A stretch of 64,000 nucleotides of DNA, taken from contig NZ_FOMS01000002.1 in assembly GCF_900112685.1 (NCBI RefSeq), positions 310,001-374,000 on the forward strand, read 5' to 3'. The stretch's first letter is position 1. The number at the start of each line of letters is the position of its first letter. The position numbers and the translations under genes are program-made. Below the pieces are notes generated by a model. It was not told the origin of the DNA. It searched no databases and was given only the letters and a program-made list of their open reading frames with translations. This DNA comes from Roseivivax sediminis (GTDB lineage: Bacteria > Pseudomonadota > Alphaproteobacteria > Rhodobacterales > Rhodobacteraceae). This document shows positions 23,801-32,234 of this stretch, piece by piece.

Positions 23801-25285
23801 TCAGGCCCAATCGCGGCAGACGTACTTGATCTCGGTAAAGGCTTCGAGACCCTGACGCGCCCCTTCGCGGCCGAGGCCGGACTGTTTCATGCCGCCGAAC
23901 GGGATCGGCGCGCCGGTCACCTTGGTGCGGTTCACCGCGACCATGCCGAAATGCAGCCCGCGAGAGACGCGGTAGATCCGCCGCGGATCGTGGCTGTGCA
24001 CATAGGCGACAAGCCCGTATTCGGTGTCGTTGGCCCGCGCCACGACCTCTTCCTCGGTGTCGAAGGGTACCAGCGCTGCGACGGGCCCGAAGGTCTCCTC
24101 GTGCAGGATCAGCGCCTCTTCGGGCACGTCGGCCAGCACGGTCGGCTCGTAGAACAGATTTCCGGCGCTGTGGCGCTGACCGCCGCAGAGCAGCCGTGCG
24201 CCCTTGTCCAGCGCGTCCTTGACGTGCTCTTCCTGCTTGGCCACGGCCTTTTCGTTCATCAGCGGGCCGATGTCGGGATCGTCCATGCCGACACCGACGC
24301 TCAGCGCCTGGGTCGCCTCGGTGAACTTCTCGACGAAGGTGTCGTAGATCGCCCGCTCGATGAAGATGCGGTTCGCGCCGAGGCAATCCTGCCCGGAGGT
24401 GGCGAACTTGGCCTTCATCGTCTCGGTCACCGCCTTCTCGAGATCGGCGCCCTTGAAGACGATGACCGGCGCATGGCCGCCCAGCTCCATGATCAGCGAT
24501 TTCACCGTCCCGGAGCATTGCCGGTACAGCAGCCGGCCGATTTCAGTGGAGCCGGTGAAGGACAGGACGCGCACGCGCGAATCCTGCGTCCAGGGCTCGA
24601 CGATCTCGGACGCCTTGCCGGTGACGACGTTGAACACGCCCGGCGGCAGGCCGGCGCGTTCGGCCAGCTCGGCCAAGGCGAGGGCCGAAAACGGCGTCTC
24701 GCCCGAGGGATGCGCGACGATGGTGCAGCCGGCGGCAAGCGCCGCGGCGGCCTTGCGTGTCAGCATCGCGGCCGGGAAGTTCCACGGCGTGATGAGCGCG
24801 GCGACGCCCATCGGCTCGCGCCAGAGCTCGACCTCCGCGTCGGGCAGGTGCGAGGTCACGCCCTCGATGTTCGGGCGGCGCGTTTCCTCGGCGTAGAATT
24901 CGATAAAGTCGGCGGCGTAGTCGATTTCGCCCCGCGCCTCGGAGATCGGTTTGCCCTGTTCGAGCACCATGATCCGGGCGAGGTCTTCCTTGTGCTCCTT
25001 CATCAGCTCGTACCAGCGGCGCAGCAGGCGCGCGCGCTCCTGCGGCAGGCTTTGCGACCAGCTCTGGAAGGCGGTGTCGGCGGCATCGACGGCGGCGCGA
25101 GCCTCGTCGCCCGAAAGCTGCGCGACCTCGCCCAGCCAGGTGCCGTCGGCGGGATTGGACACGGCGAAGGCGGCGCCGGATTCGGCACTCTGCCACTTGC
25201 CGCCGATATAGGAAAAGTTGCGGACAAGGCGCGGATCGGCCAGGTCCGACAGCGGCGATTTGGGGAAGGTGCGATGCACGGTCAT
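23801..25285 (-). CDS. NAD(P)-dependent aldehyde dehydrogenase of the ectoine block (Ssd/DoeC-like)
   Basis: The 494-residue protein is of the succinate-semialdehyde dehydrogenase class: N169 in LITPWNFP, E267 in LIMELGGH and catalytic C301 in SGQDCLGANR. In ectoine catabolism it would oxidise aspartate semialdehyde to aspartate. The usual lysine of the nucleotide-binding KPSExTP motif is replaced: residues 191–197 read AHPSGET, with His at 192. The ATG at 25285 follows a strong AGGAGGAT. It lies between the AsnC regulator and the aminotransferase. A plain GABA-pathway SSADH is the alternative. Confidence 0.85.
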   Translation of the reverse strand: MTVHRTFPKSPLSDLADPRLVRNFSYIGGKWQSAESGAAFAVSNPADGTWLGEVAQLSGDEARAAVDAADTAFQSWSQSLPQERARLLRRWYELMKEHKEDLARIMVLEQGKPISEARGEIDYAADFIEFYAEETRRPNIEGVTSHLPDAEVELWREPMGVAALITPWNFPAAMLTRKAAAALAAGCTIVAHPSGETPFSALALAELAERAGLPPGVFNVVTGKASEIVEPWTQDSRVRVLSFTGSTEIGRLLYRQCSGTVKSLIMELGGHAPVIVFKGADLEKAVTETMKAKFATSGQDCLGANRIFIERAIYDTFVEKFTEATQALSVGVGMDDPDIGPLMNEKAVAKQEEHVKDALDKGARLLCGGQRHSAGNLFYEPTVLADVPEEALILHEETFGPVAALVPFDTEEEVVARANDTEYGLVAYVHSHDPRRIYRVSRGLHFGMVAVNRTKVTGAPIPFGGMKQSGLGREGARQGLEAFTEIKYVCRDWA

Positions 25286-25412
25286 GCCATCCTCCTGAAG
25301 GGGTATGGCAGGAATATGGGCTGCGCCCGCCAGAGGAAGGGACCAAACATCCGCGCCGGGGCAGAGGATTCCTCTGCCTGAGGGCATAAAGCCAGACCGA
25401 ACCGCCTGCGCG

Positions 25413-25895
25413 TCAGTCCGGGGCGGCGAGCAGCCCCAGCGGCGGACCGGCCGAGGTTTTCACCGATTTCGTCACGATATAGGTGTAGTACCGCGCCAGC
25501 CCGATCCGCGACTCCAGAAGGTGGTCGATCAGCCGCTGGTAGGCGTCGATATCGCGCGCCACCACCTGCATGAGGTAGTCGAACCCGCCGCCGAGCGCCC
25601 AGACCCAGGTGATTTCCTCGTGCCTCTGCACGGCCTCTTCGAAGATGCGGAATTCCGGCGCCTTGTGGCTGTCGAGCTCCACCGCCACGAACACCGTCAC
25701 GTGCGGGCCGAACGCCTTCAGCGACAGCCGCGCGCCGTAGCCCTCGATGATGCCGGCGCGTTCGAGCTTCTTCAGGCGTTCCCAGCAGGGGGTCGGCGAC
25801 AGGCCCACGCGCTCGGCCAGTTCGGTCTTGGTGATCCGGCCCTCGCGGGTGAGCGTGCGCAGGATGTCGAGGTCGCGCGCATCGAGGCGGACCAT
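25413..25895 (-). CDS. asnC: Lrp/AsnC-family regulator of the ectoine block
   Basis: The 160-residue protein has an N-terminal helix-turn-helix (about residues 5–50, ITKTELAERVGLSPTPCWERLKKLE split across the recognition helix) and a C-terminal RAM ligand-binding domain. In Ruegeria pomeroyi the AsnC protein at this position activates the ectoine genes in response to pathway intermediates such as 2,4-diaminobutyrate. It starts 3 nt after eutC, so it is made with the enzymes it probably controls. Ligand and role here are inferred from that precedent. Confidence 0.85.
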   Translation of the reverse strand: MVRLDARDLDILRTLTREGRITKTELAERVGLSPTPCWERLKKLERAGIIEGYGARLSLKAFGPHVTVFVAVELDSHKAPEFRIFEEAVQRHEEITWVWALGGGFDYLMQVVARDIDAYQRLIDHLLESRIGLARYYTYIVTKSVKTSAGPPLGLLAAPD

Positions 25896-25898
25896 GCG

Positions 25899-26885
25899 TC
25901 AGCGCGCCCGGATCGGCGTGCCCGCCGCGCCCAGCCGCGTCGCCACGTGGCTGGCGATGGCGGTGTCCTGCGCGCCGGTGCCGGTCAGATCGGCGATGGT
26001 GATATCGCCCGGCGCCTGGCGGCCGGGCCGCGCGCCGGTGACGATCTGGCCCAGCTCGGCCGGATCCTCGGGCGCGGTGCCGGCGGCGCGGGCGGCGCGC
26101 AGCTCTCCCATCTTCTCGGCCTGCGAGACGCGGTCGCAGACATAGAGGTCGGCGCGCGTCAGGCAGGCCGCCTCCAGCTCCTGCTTGCCTTCCTGGTCCG
26201 ATCCCATCGCGGTGACGTGCAGTTCGGGGTGCAGCCAGTCGGCTTTCAGCACCGGGTCGGTCGCCGGCGTCGTGGTGACGACAAGCTGGGACCGGCGCAC
26301 GAGCGTCTCGGCGTCGGTGCAGACCTCCGCCTGGACCCCGAGCGCGGCCTTGAGGTCGGCGGCACATTCCGTGGCGCGCTGCGCGTCGCGGCCCCAGACA
26401 AGCACCCGCTCGAACGGCCGCACGAGGTGGACGGCGCGCATCTGCAGCCGGGCCTGCACGCCAGTGCCGATGACGCCGGCGGTGGTCACGTCCTCAGGGG
26501 CAAGGTGGCGCGCGGCCACGGCGCCCGCCGCCGCGGTGCGGATGTCGGTGAGATAGCCGTTGTCGAGGAACACTGCCTGCACCAGCCCGGTCCTGGCCGA
26601 AAACAGGATCATCAGCCCGTTGAGCGACGGCAGCCCCAGCTTGGGATTGTCGAAAAAGCCGGGCGAGACCTTGACCGCGAAGCCGTCGAAGCCGGGGATG
26701 TACGCGGTCTTCACGTCGACCTCGCCGTTGGCCTCGTGCAGCGCCATCGACATGACGGGCGGCATCACCACCTCGCCGCCGGCGAGCGCGGCGAAGGCGG
26801 CCTCGATCACGTCGACCGTTTCGACATCGAGCGCGACGACCTCGCGCAGCTCGGCCTCGGTCACGATGCGGATGTCATGGCTCAT
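25899..26885 (-). CDS. eutC: Ectoine utilisation protein EutC (ornithine cyclodeaminase fold)
   Basis: The 328-residue protein belongs to the ornithine cyclodeaminase/mu-crystallin family, with a Rossmann motif GVIGTGVQARLQMRAV and a substrate-side segment VKVSPGFFDNPKLGLPSLNG. EutC members sit beside EutB in hydroxyectoine operons and are thought to help convert a hydroxyectoine-derived intermediate into the ectoine route; the chemistry is not fully settled. It overlaps eutB by 11 nt. EutA, the usual third partner, is not in the window. Without the context it would be called an ornithine cyclodeaminase. Confidence 0.85.
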   Translation of the reverse strand: MSHDIRIVTEAELREVVALDVETVDVIEAAFAALAGGEVVMPPVMSMALHEANGEVDVKTAYIPGFDGFAVKVSPGFFDNPKLGLPSLNGLMILFSARTGLVQAVFLDNGYLTDIRTAAAGAVAARHLAPEDVTTAGVIGTGVQARLQMRAVHLVRPFERVLVWGRDAQRATECAADLKAALGVQAEVCTDAETLVRRSQLVVTTTPATDPVLKADWLHPELHVTAMGSDQEGKQELEAACLTRADLYVCDRVSQAEKMGELRAARAAGTAPEDPAELGQIVTGARPGRQAPGDITIADLTGTGAQDTAIASHVATRLGAAGTPIRAR

Positions 26886-27879
26886 AGGGGCGCCCTTCGA
26901 TCGTCATGTCGCCAAGCGTCACGTCGCGGCCCGTCACGACGCGGGTGAAGACCTCCATGTCGAGGTTGCGGCCCGTCAGGATCGTCGCGGTCGGCCCGGT
27001 CAGCGTGACTTTGCCCGTCTGTACTGCGGCGAGCCCGACGACGCAGGCGCCCTCCGCGATCAGCCGATCCTCGTAATAAAGGGTCTGGAGCGCGCGGTAG
27101 ACTTCTTCCTCGCTCACCAGCACGACCTCGTCGAGAAGATCGCGGCACATCGCGAAGGTCAGCTCGTTGTCGAGCCCGATGCCGCCGCCGAGGCTGTCGG
27201 CGAGGCTCTCGACCTCTTCCACCTCCACCGGGCGGCCCGCCTCGAGGCTCGCGGCCATCGCCGCGCCGCGATCCATCGACACGCCGACGAGGCGGATGGA
27301 CGGATTGATCGCCTTGGCCGCCGCGGCGACCCCGGCGGCGAGCCCGCCGCCCGAGAGCGGCACCAGCAACATGTCGAGGTCCGGCTGTTTCGCCAGCATC
27401 TCAAGCCCGATCGTGCCCTGCCCGGCGATCACGTGGGCGTCGTCGAAGGGCGATATCTGCGCAAGGCCCTGTTCCTCGGACAGCCGCTGGCTTTCGGCCA
27501 GCGCGGTGTCCTGCGACCGGCCGCGGATATGGACGTCGGCGCCGAAGGCGCGGATGCCGTCGACCTTGGTCTTGGGCACCAGTTCGGACATGCACACCAC
27601 CGCGCGCAGGCCCCGTTCGCGCGCCGCGAAGGCGACGCCGCGCCCGTGGTTCCCGGTCGAGCAGCAGGTCACGCCGCTGATGCCCTCGGGCAGCTTGGCG
27701 ACGGCGTTGAGCGCGCCGCGCAGCTTGAACGCGCCGATCGGCTGCGTCATCTCGAGCTTGAGCCAGAAGGGCTGGCCGTAGCGCGTCTCCATGTGCGGAG
27801 AGGGCACCATCGGCGTGGCATCGGCGCGCCCGCGCAGGACGGCGGCGGCAGAGAGGATATCGGCAAGAGTCACGGTCAT
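26875..27879 (-). CDS. eutB: Hydroxyectoine utilisation dehydratase EutB
   Basis: The 334-residue fold-type II PLP enzyme resembles threonine dehydratase without a regulatory domain. The PLP lysine is K52 in PIGAFKLRGALNAV, and the phosphate loop is LSGGGLAAGV. The pairing with eutC and the downstream asnC-ssd-atf genes identify it as EutB, proposed to remove the hydroxyl group as water during hydroxyectoine breakdown. The ATG at 27879 was chosen because the longer frame adds unmatched sequence overlapping idi. It begins 79 nt after the idi stop, with no clear terminator between. Confidence 0.86.
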   Translation of the reverse strand: MTVTLADILSAAAVLRGRADATPMVPSPHMETRYGQPFWLKLEMTQPIGAFKLRGALNAVAKLPEGISGVTCCSTGNHGRGVAFAARERGLRAVVCMSELVPKTKVDGIRAFGADVHIRGRSQDTALAESQRLSEEQGLAQISPFDDAHVIAGQGTIGLEMLAKQPDLDMLLVPLSGGGLAAGVAAAAKAINPSIRLVGVSMDRGAAMAASLEAGRPVEVEEVESLADSLGGGIGLDNELTFAMCRDLLDEVVLVSEEEVYRALQTLYYEDRLIAEGACVVGLAAVQTGKVTLTGPTATILTGRNLDMEVFTRVVTGRDVTLGDMTIEGRPYEP

Positions 27880-27958
27880 CGCCCCGACTATGGCCACGCA
27901 AGCGGCGAAATGAAACCCGGGCCTTTCGGAGTGGTGCGGTGAAGCGGCGCCGCGTAGC

Positions 27959-28519
27959 TCAGTCTTCTGAGGCGTTCGAGAAGATGCGGCGGGCGTGCTC
28001 ATCTAGGTAGATGCGCAGCCACGGCGTGTAGCGTTCCGGGCGGGCGGCGACGTCCTTCGTGAGCGCGTCGAGCGGCATCCATGCGGTCTCCATCACCTCG
28101 GCGGGATTGGGCGTGACGGGCAGCGCTGCGGGGGCCTCGGCGGTGAACAGGTCGACGACCTCGTGTTCGATGAGGCCACCGCCGACATCGGCGCGGTATT
28201 CGATCACGTCGCGGTGGGCGAGGGGCAGACCGGTCAGGCCGAGTTCCTCGAAGAGGCGGCGGTGCGCACAGGCCTCCGGCGCCTCGTCCCAGTGGGGATG
28301 GGTGCAGCAGGTATTCGCCCAGAGACCCGGCGTGTGGTATTTCGTGGCCGCGCGGCGCTGCAGAAGCACCGAGGCTCCGGAGAGCACGAAGACCGAAACG
28401 GCCTTGTGGCGCAGACCTTTGCGGTGCGCCTCCAGCTTTTCGACCGGGGTCAGGTGGCCGTCGACCCAGGCGGGGACGGTCAGCGGAGTCTCGGGCGCCG
28501 TGGCGCGCGGTCGTGTCAT
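27959..28519 (-). CDS. idi: Isopentenyl-diphosphate delta-isomerase, type 1
   Basis: It interconverts IPP and DMAPP, the C5 isoprenoid units. The 186-residue Nudix-fold protein has the catalytic-cysteine motif NTCCTHPHW (C72 by alignment to E. coli C67) and a metal-binding acidic run RRLFEELG. In Rhodobacter species idi is the last gene of ppsR-bchG-orf428-bchP-idi in the photosynthesis gene cluster. Here it still follows the pucC-like gene and ppsR on the same strand, but bchP and bchG are missing. The ATG at 28519 matches the length of Rhodobacter Idi (about 176 residues). Confidence 0.93.
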   Translation of the reverse strand: MTRPRATAPETPLTVPAWVDGHLTPVEKLEAHRKGLRHKAVSVFVLSGASVLLQRRAATKYHTPGLWANTCCTHPHWDEAPEACAHRRLFEELGLTGLPLAHRDVIEYRADVGGGLIEHEVVDLFTAEAPAALPVTPNPAEVMETAWMPLDALTKDVAARPERYTPWLRIYLDEHARRIFSNASED

Positions 28520-28690
28520 GGCAGCCTCGAAGGTCGGGCGGTGTCGTATGTCCGGAGGGTCATAGGGCCTTCGCGATGCGGTGAGAACCCGCAACACCGA
28601 CTTGTGCGCGGGCGCTGATCCGGCGCCGCACCGTACCTTCCGTGCGATCGCGTGCGAAACCGTCCGTCGCCCGAACGAAAGCGAACGGGC

Positions 28691-29971
28691 TCATTCCCCT
28701 GCTTGCAGTCGGGCGGCGGGGTTGCGCCCCTCCATCACGAGAAGCGCCAGGATCGCGGCGGCGACGAAGAGGCCCGCTTCCACGGTAAAGACGGCGGCAA
28801 AGGCCGGGGCGTCCGCCGTCAGCCCGCGCATCAGGTCGACCGCCGCGGCCCCGGCGAACCCGCCCGATCCCGCGGCGATGGCCTGCGCCGCGCCCCACAG
28901 ACCCATGCGCGTGCCCTCGCGCTGGCCGCGCCCTTCGCCGGCGAGCTTCATCATCGCACCGATGGCGGCGACCGCGAACATGCCGTTGAAATAGCCGAGC
29001 GCGATGGCCGCCGGCAGCAGCGGCGCGCCCGGTCCGGCCGGCGCGATGCCGGCAATCGTCAGGAGCGCGGCGGCCGATCCGAGGCAGCCCGCCGCGACCC
29101 AGGCCCGGAGCGAGCCGAGCCCGAAGCCGGTCGCGGCGATGCCGACGGTGAGCATGCCGACGAAGACGCCACCGTTCTGCGCCCCGGCAAGCTGCGTCGA
29201 CTGGCCCGGCGTGTAGCCGAAGACGAGTCCGGCATAGGGTTCGAGGATGAGTTCCTGCATGAAATAGGCGATCATCGACAGGAAGACGAAGACGGTGAAG
29301 TTGCGCGCCCGCCGTTCTCGCCAGACCTCGGCCAGAGCGACACGGAACGGCGGCGCCCGGGGGTCCTGCCGGGCGATCAGCCCACGCTCGATGCCGTATA
29401 CGGCGAGGACGGTGAGCGCCAGCATCGCCGCCGCGGTGGCGGCTACGATGACCAGAAGCCGCGCCGGCGAATATGGGTCGAGCAGCCCGCCGATCACGCC
29501 GGCAGTCACCGCGATGCCGAGGATCATCATCAGCCAGGTGATCGTGGCCGCGGCGGCGCGGCGGTGCGGCTCGGTGGCGGTGGCCAGAAGCGCCAGCAGC
29601 GAGGTGCCCGAGGCGCCAGTGCCGATGCCGATCAGCGCGTAGGACAGGATCGACACCGCGAGACCGGGCCAGAACGCGGACGCCAGCAGCACCACGCCGA
29701 GCGCCGCACCGATTCCGCCGAGCGCCAGCACGGCCATGCCGCCGACGATCCAGAACGTGCGGTTGCCGGCGGTGTCGGAACGGAAGCCCCAGCGCGGCCG
29801 GGTGATCTGGATACCGTAGTAGAGCGCCACGAGGAGGCCCGGCAGGGTTGCCGGGAGCGCCAGCTCGACCACCATCAGCCGGTTCAGCGTGGAGGTCGTC
29901 AGCACCACGATCGCACCGAGCGCCATCTGTACGAGGCCGAGCCGGAAGATCGAGAGCCAGCCGAGCGTCAT
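28691..29971 (-). CDS. PucC/LhaA-family (BCD) major facilitator protein, Orf428-like
   Basis: The 426-residue protein has about twelve membrane helices and the family marks RPRWGFRSDT near the second helix and RMGLWGAAQAIAAGSGG near the eleventh. This family (PucC, LhaA, Orf428) handles bacteriochlorophyll delivery or light-harvesting assembly in purple bacteria. Its place, 42 nt after ppsR and before idi, corresponds to Orf428 in Rhodobacter, where bchG precedes it and bchP follows. Those two chlorophyll-tail genes are absent here; only 171 bp separate it from idi. If the organism makes no bacteriochlorophyll, its present role is unclear. Confidence 0.88.
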   Translation of the reverse strand: MTLGWLSIFRLGLVQMALGAIVVLTTSTLNRLMVVELALPATLPGLLVALYYGIQITRPRWGFRSDTAGNRTFWIVGGMAVLALGGIGAALGVVLLASAFWPGLAVSILSYALIGIGTGASGTSLLALLATATEPHRRAAAATITWLMMILGIAVTAGVIGGLLDPYSPARLLVIVAATAAAMLALTVLAVYGIERGLIARQDPRAPPFRVALAEVWRERRARNFTVFVFLSMIAYFMQELILEPYAGLVFGYTPGQSTQLAGAQNGGVFVGMLTVGIAATGFGLGSLRAWVAAGCLGSAAALLTIAGIAPAGPGAPLLPAAIALGYFNGMFAVAAIGAMMKLAGEGRGQREGTRMGLWGAAQAIAAGSGGFAGAAAVDLMRGLTADAPAFAAVFTVEAGLFVAAAILALLVMEGRNPAARLQAGE

Positions 29972-30013
29972 CGCGTGCCCTCGTGCCGGCCGGGCGCCGC
30001 TGCGCGCGCCGGT

Positions 30014-31429
30014 TCAGGTCTCACCGGGGCCCTCGCGGTCCAGCAGGCCGAACTTGCGCAGTTTCACGTAAAGCGACTGGCGCGACAGGCCGAGCATCTC
30101 GGCCGCCGCGACGCGGTTGTTGCGAGTCAGGTGAACGGCGGTCTCGATGCACATCTTCTCGACCGCGTCGGTGGTCTCCGACACGATCTCCTTCAGCGTG
30201 GCGGAGCCGACAAGCGCAATCACCGAGCTTGCGTCCTCTGGCGTGCCGGTCGGTTTGGAACTGCGTACTCCTTCGGCGCGGCTGGCGTCGCGGATGACGA
30301 AGGCGAGCGAAGGGGCGGTGCGGTCGTCGAGGTGGCACACCGACATTTCCACCGCGGTTTCGCCGCCGAGCCGTGTGACGAGCCGGGTGGCATAGAGGCG
30401 CATCTGCCCGAGCCCGCGCGCGTTCTCCACCAGAACCTTCAGGTCGACCTGGCCGCGGCCGAGATAATCCGACAGGCATCGCCCCGCCACGTCCGAGATC
30501 TGCGTGGCCTCGATCAGGTCGAGGAAACTGTCGTTGCAGGTCACGATGGTGCCGTCGAGGCCGGCAAAGAGGATCGCGTCGGTCGAACGGGCGTAGAGGG
30601 CGGAGAGGTCGGCGGCAATGCCGTCCGCGGCGCCGGTGCGGTCGCCCGCCCCCTCGAGCCGGCAGAGGTAATGCCGCGCGCCGGCGGCGCGGAACACCTC
30701 GGCCGAAAGCCGCAGCTCCCGGCCGTCCCGCGCGGTGCTCAGGAGCAGCGGCCCCTCGCCCGCGGCGGCGCGGGCGAGGCGGTCGGAGAAATCCCCGGCC
30801 TCCGTTGCGAAAGCCGAGGCGAGGGGCCGGCCCAGCGATTCGCGCGTGGCGGCCAGCAGCGCGGCGGCAGGGTCGTTGAGGTCGGCGATCCGCCCGTCCG
30901 CGGCGGTCACGAAGACCACGGGCTCCGCGATGCCGCTCAGCAGCACCCGGTAGCGCGTGGCCACGTCGCGTCGCGCCTCGTAGACCTGTTCGAGCGCCAG
31001 TTGCGCCTGCACCAACTGCGTCCGGCATTCGGTGATGGCTCCGAGATCCCGGCCCAGCATGAGAAGCGCGCCGTCGAAACCGTGCGGCACGAAGCTGTAG
31101 CCGACCGGAGCCACCCGTCCGGTCGAGGTGCGGTGGTCGAGCTCCACCGCGCGGCACAGGTCTTCGCCCGCGGCGATCCGCGCGCGGGCGTCGTCGAGCC
31201 TGGCCGCGCTTTCGGGGGTCAGGGCGCCGGTCAGCGGGTGGCCGACAAGGTCCGCGAGCCCGGGATCGGGCAGGCCGGTCCGGCCCGGGACTACCGACAG
31301 AACTCGCCCGTCGGCGGCGATCACCAGCGCCACGTCGCAGGCCGCGCCGACAACCTCGGCGAGATACGCCGGCGGAACCGCCGCGTCGACCGCCTCCGGA
31401 CGGCTGCGGGGGGAGCTGGTCATGGCCAT
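30014..31429 (-). CDS. ppsR: Photosynthesis repressor PpsR/CrtJ
   Basis: PpsR represses bacteriochlorophyll, carotenoid and light-harvesting genes under oxygen. The 471-residue protein has an N-terminal PAS-like region, a coiled Q-linker (about residues 135–155), two further PAS domains (about 160–260 and 275–385) and a C-terminal Fis-type helix-turn-helix (about 425–462, AAAEMLGLSRQSLYVKLRKF). Cys256 and Cys427 fall at the positions of the redox-active C251 and C424 of Rhodobacter sphaeroides PpsR (464 residues). The ATG at 31429 follows GTGAGGAC. It heads the run ppsR–pucC-like–idi. No usual target genes (bch, puf, puc) are in the window. Confidence 0.93.
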   Translation of the reverse strand: MAMTSSPRSRPEAVDAAVPPAYLAEVVGAACDVALVIAADGRVLSVVPGRTGLPDPGLADLVGHPLTGALTPESAARLDDARARIAAGEDLCRAVELDHRTSTGRVAPVGYSFVPHGFDGALLMLGRDLGAITECRTQLVQAQLALEQVYEARRDVATRYRVLLSGIAEPVVFVTAADGRIADLNDPAAALLAATRESLGRPLASAFATEAGDFSDRLARAAAGEGPLLLSTARDGRELRLSAEVFRAAGARHYLCRLEGAGDRTGAADGIAADLSALYARSTDAILFAGLDGTIVTCNDSFLDLIEATQISDVAGRCLSDYLGRGQVDLKVLVENARGLGQMRLYATRLVTRLGGETAVEMSVCHLDDRTAPSLAFVIRDASRAEGVRSSKPTGTPEDASSVIALVGSATLKEIVSETTDAVEKMCIETAVHLTRNNRVAAAEMLGLSRQSLYVKLRKFGLLDREGPGET

Positions 31430-32234
31430 GTCCTCACGTCGGAGCGCACGCCGGCATGCTGCCTCGTGAGCGGCGTGCGCGCAGCGTTTGTCACAAGATT
31501 GGCCCCGGTCAGGGCCCGAACGGCGTCTTCGCGATCGGGCACGAGGCCGCCGGATGCACGGAGGGCGGGGCGGCACGCGTGCTCTGTCACGACCGCAACG
31601 AGCGTGGCGCCGGTTTCGATCCCTTCCGCCCGGGCGCGGCAGACGGGCGCGGGCTCTGCATGCCCCCCGGAACGTGTCAGCGCACGCCGGCTGGCAGCGC
31701 GAACGTAAATCGCCCGGCGGCCCGGCCCGCGGCGTCGTTTCAGCCGAAGCATCGCCGCCGGGCACAGGGGCGCGCGGGTGCGTGGTGGCATCGGATGCTG
31801 CACTTGGCGTTCGCTCCGGTGGGTCGTTCGCGGGGGATGTCACACGTCCTGGTTCCTCGGTCGCCGGGGCCGAGCCGAGGTCAGATGGGTAAATAGTCTC
31901 TCGATGGCGAATTGACACGAGGATAACGTGATCGGGCGGGATCGCGACATCTGCGTGACCTGCGGGCGCGCTGAGATCGGCGGGCGGTGCGTTGCCGCCA
32001 CGCCTCCGGCAGTGTGCCGGGGCGGAACTTTTCGCCAGGGCGGGCTACGGTACCGTCGTTCCGAGGCGGCACGGGGGCGCCTTCGCGGCCGCCATCCCGA
32101 TGGTCGTGGGGGCAGGGCGGCCGGGGGCACGGATCGCCGTTCACGAAATTGTCCGGTATTCCGGACCTTTCATCGCGCAGGGGCGCTGTTATCTCTTGGG
32201 CGTCCGTCCGTTGTTCCCGATCCGAAGGGGTCCG
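31430..32234. other. 805-bp region without a recognisable gene, between ppsR and the cytochrome gene
   Basis: Several frames stay open on both strands but none resembles a known family; their composition is Arg/Pro/Gly rich, as expected for chance frames in GC-rich DNA. The region includes the divergent promoters of ppsR and the cytochrome gene. A perfect palindrome GTCCGG-TATT-CCGGAC lies at 32151–32166, about 70 bp before the cytochrome start. In related phototrophs this neighbourhood can hold ppaA/aerR or bch genes, so it may contain decayed sequence. Confidence 0.5.

Noticed and set aside
26875-27879. Call as a catabolic threonine dehydratase
   Set aside because: The fold fits, but overlap with eutC and the downstream asnC-ssd-atf order point to EutB; a true threonine ammonia-lyase gene is already at 10980–12203.
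28652-31708. A long open frame (1018 codons) on the plus strand opposite the pucC-like and ppsR genes
   Set aside because: The same mirror-frame effect; the minus-strand genes have clear domains, and this product does not.
31430-31920. PpsR sites (TGT-N12-ACA) upstream of ppsR
   Set aside because: Several TGTCAC and GACAC pieces are present, but by eye none has the required 12-base spacing; a computed scan would settle it.
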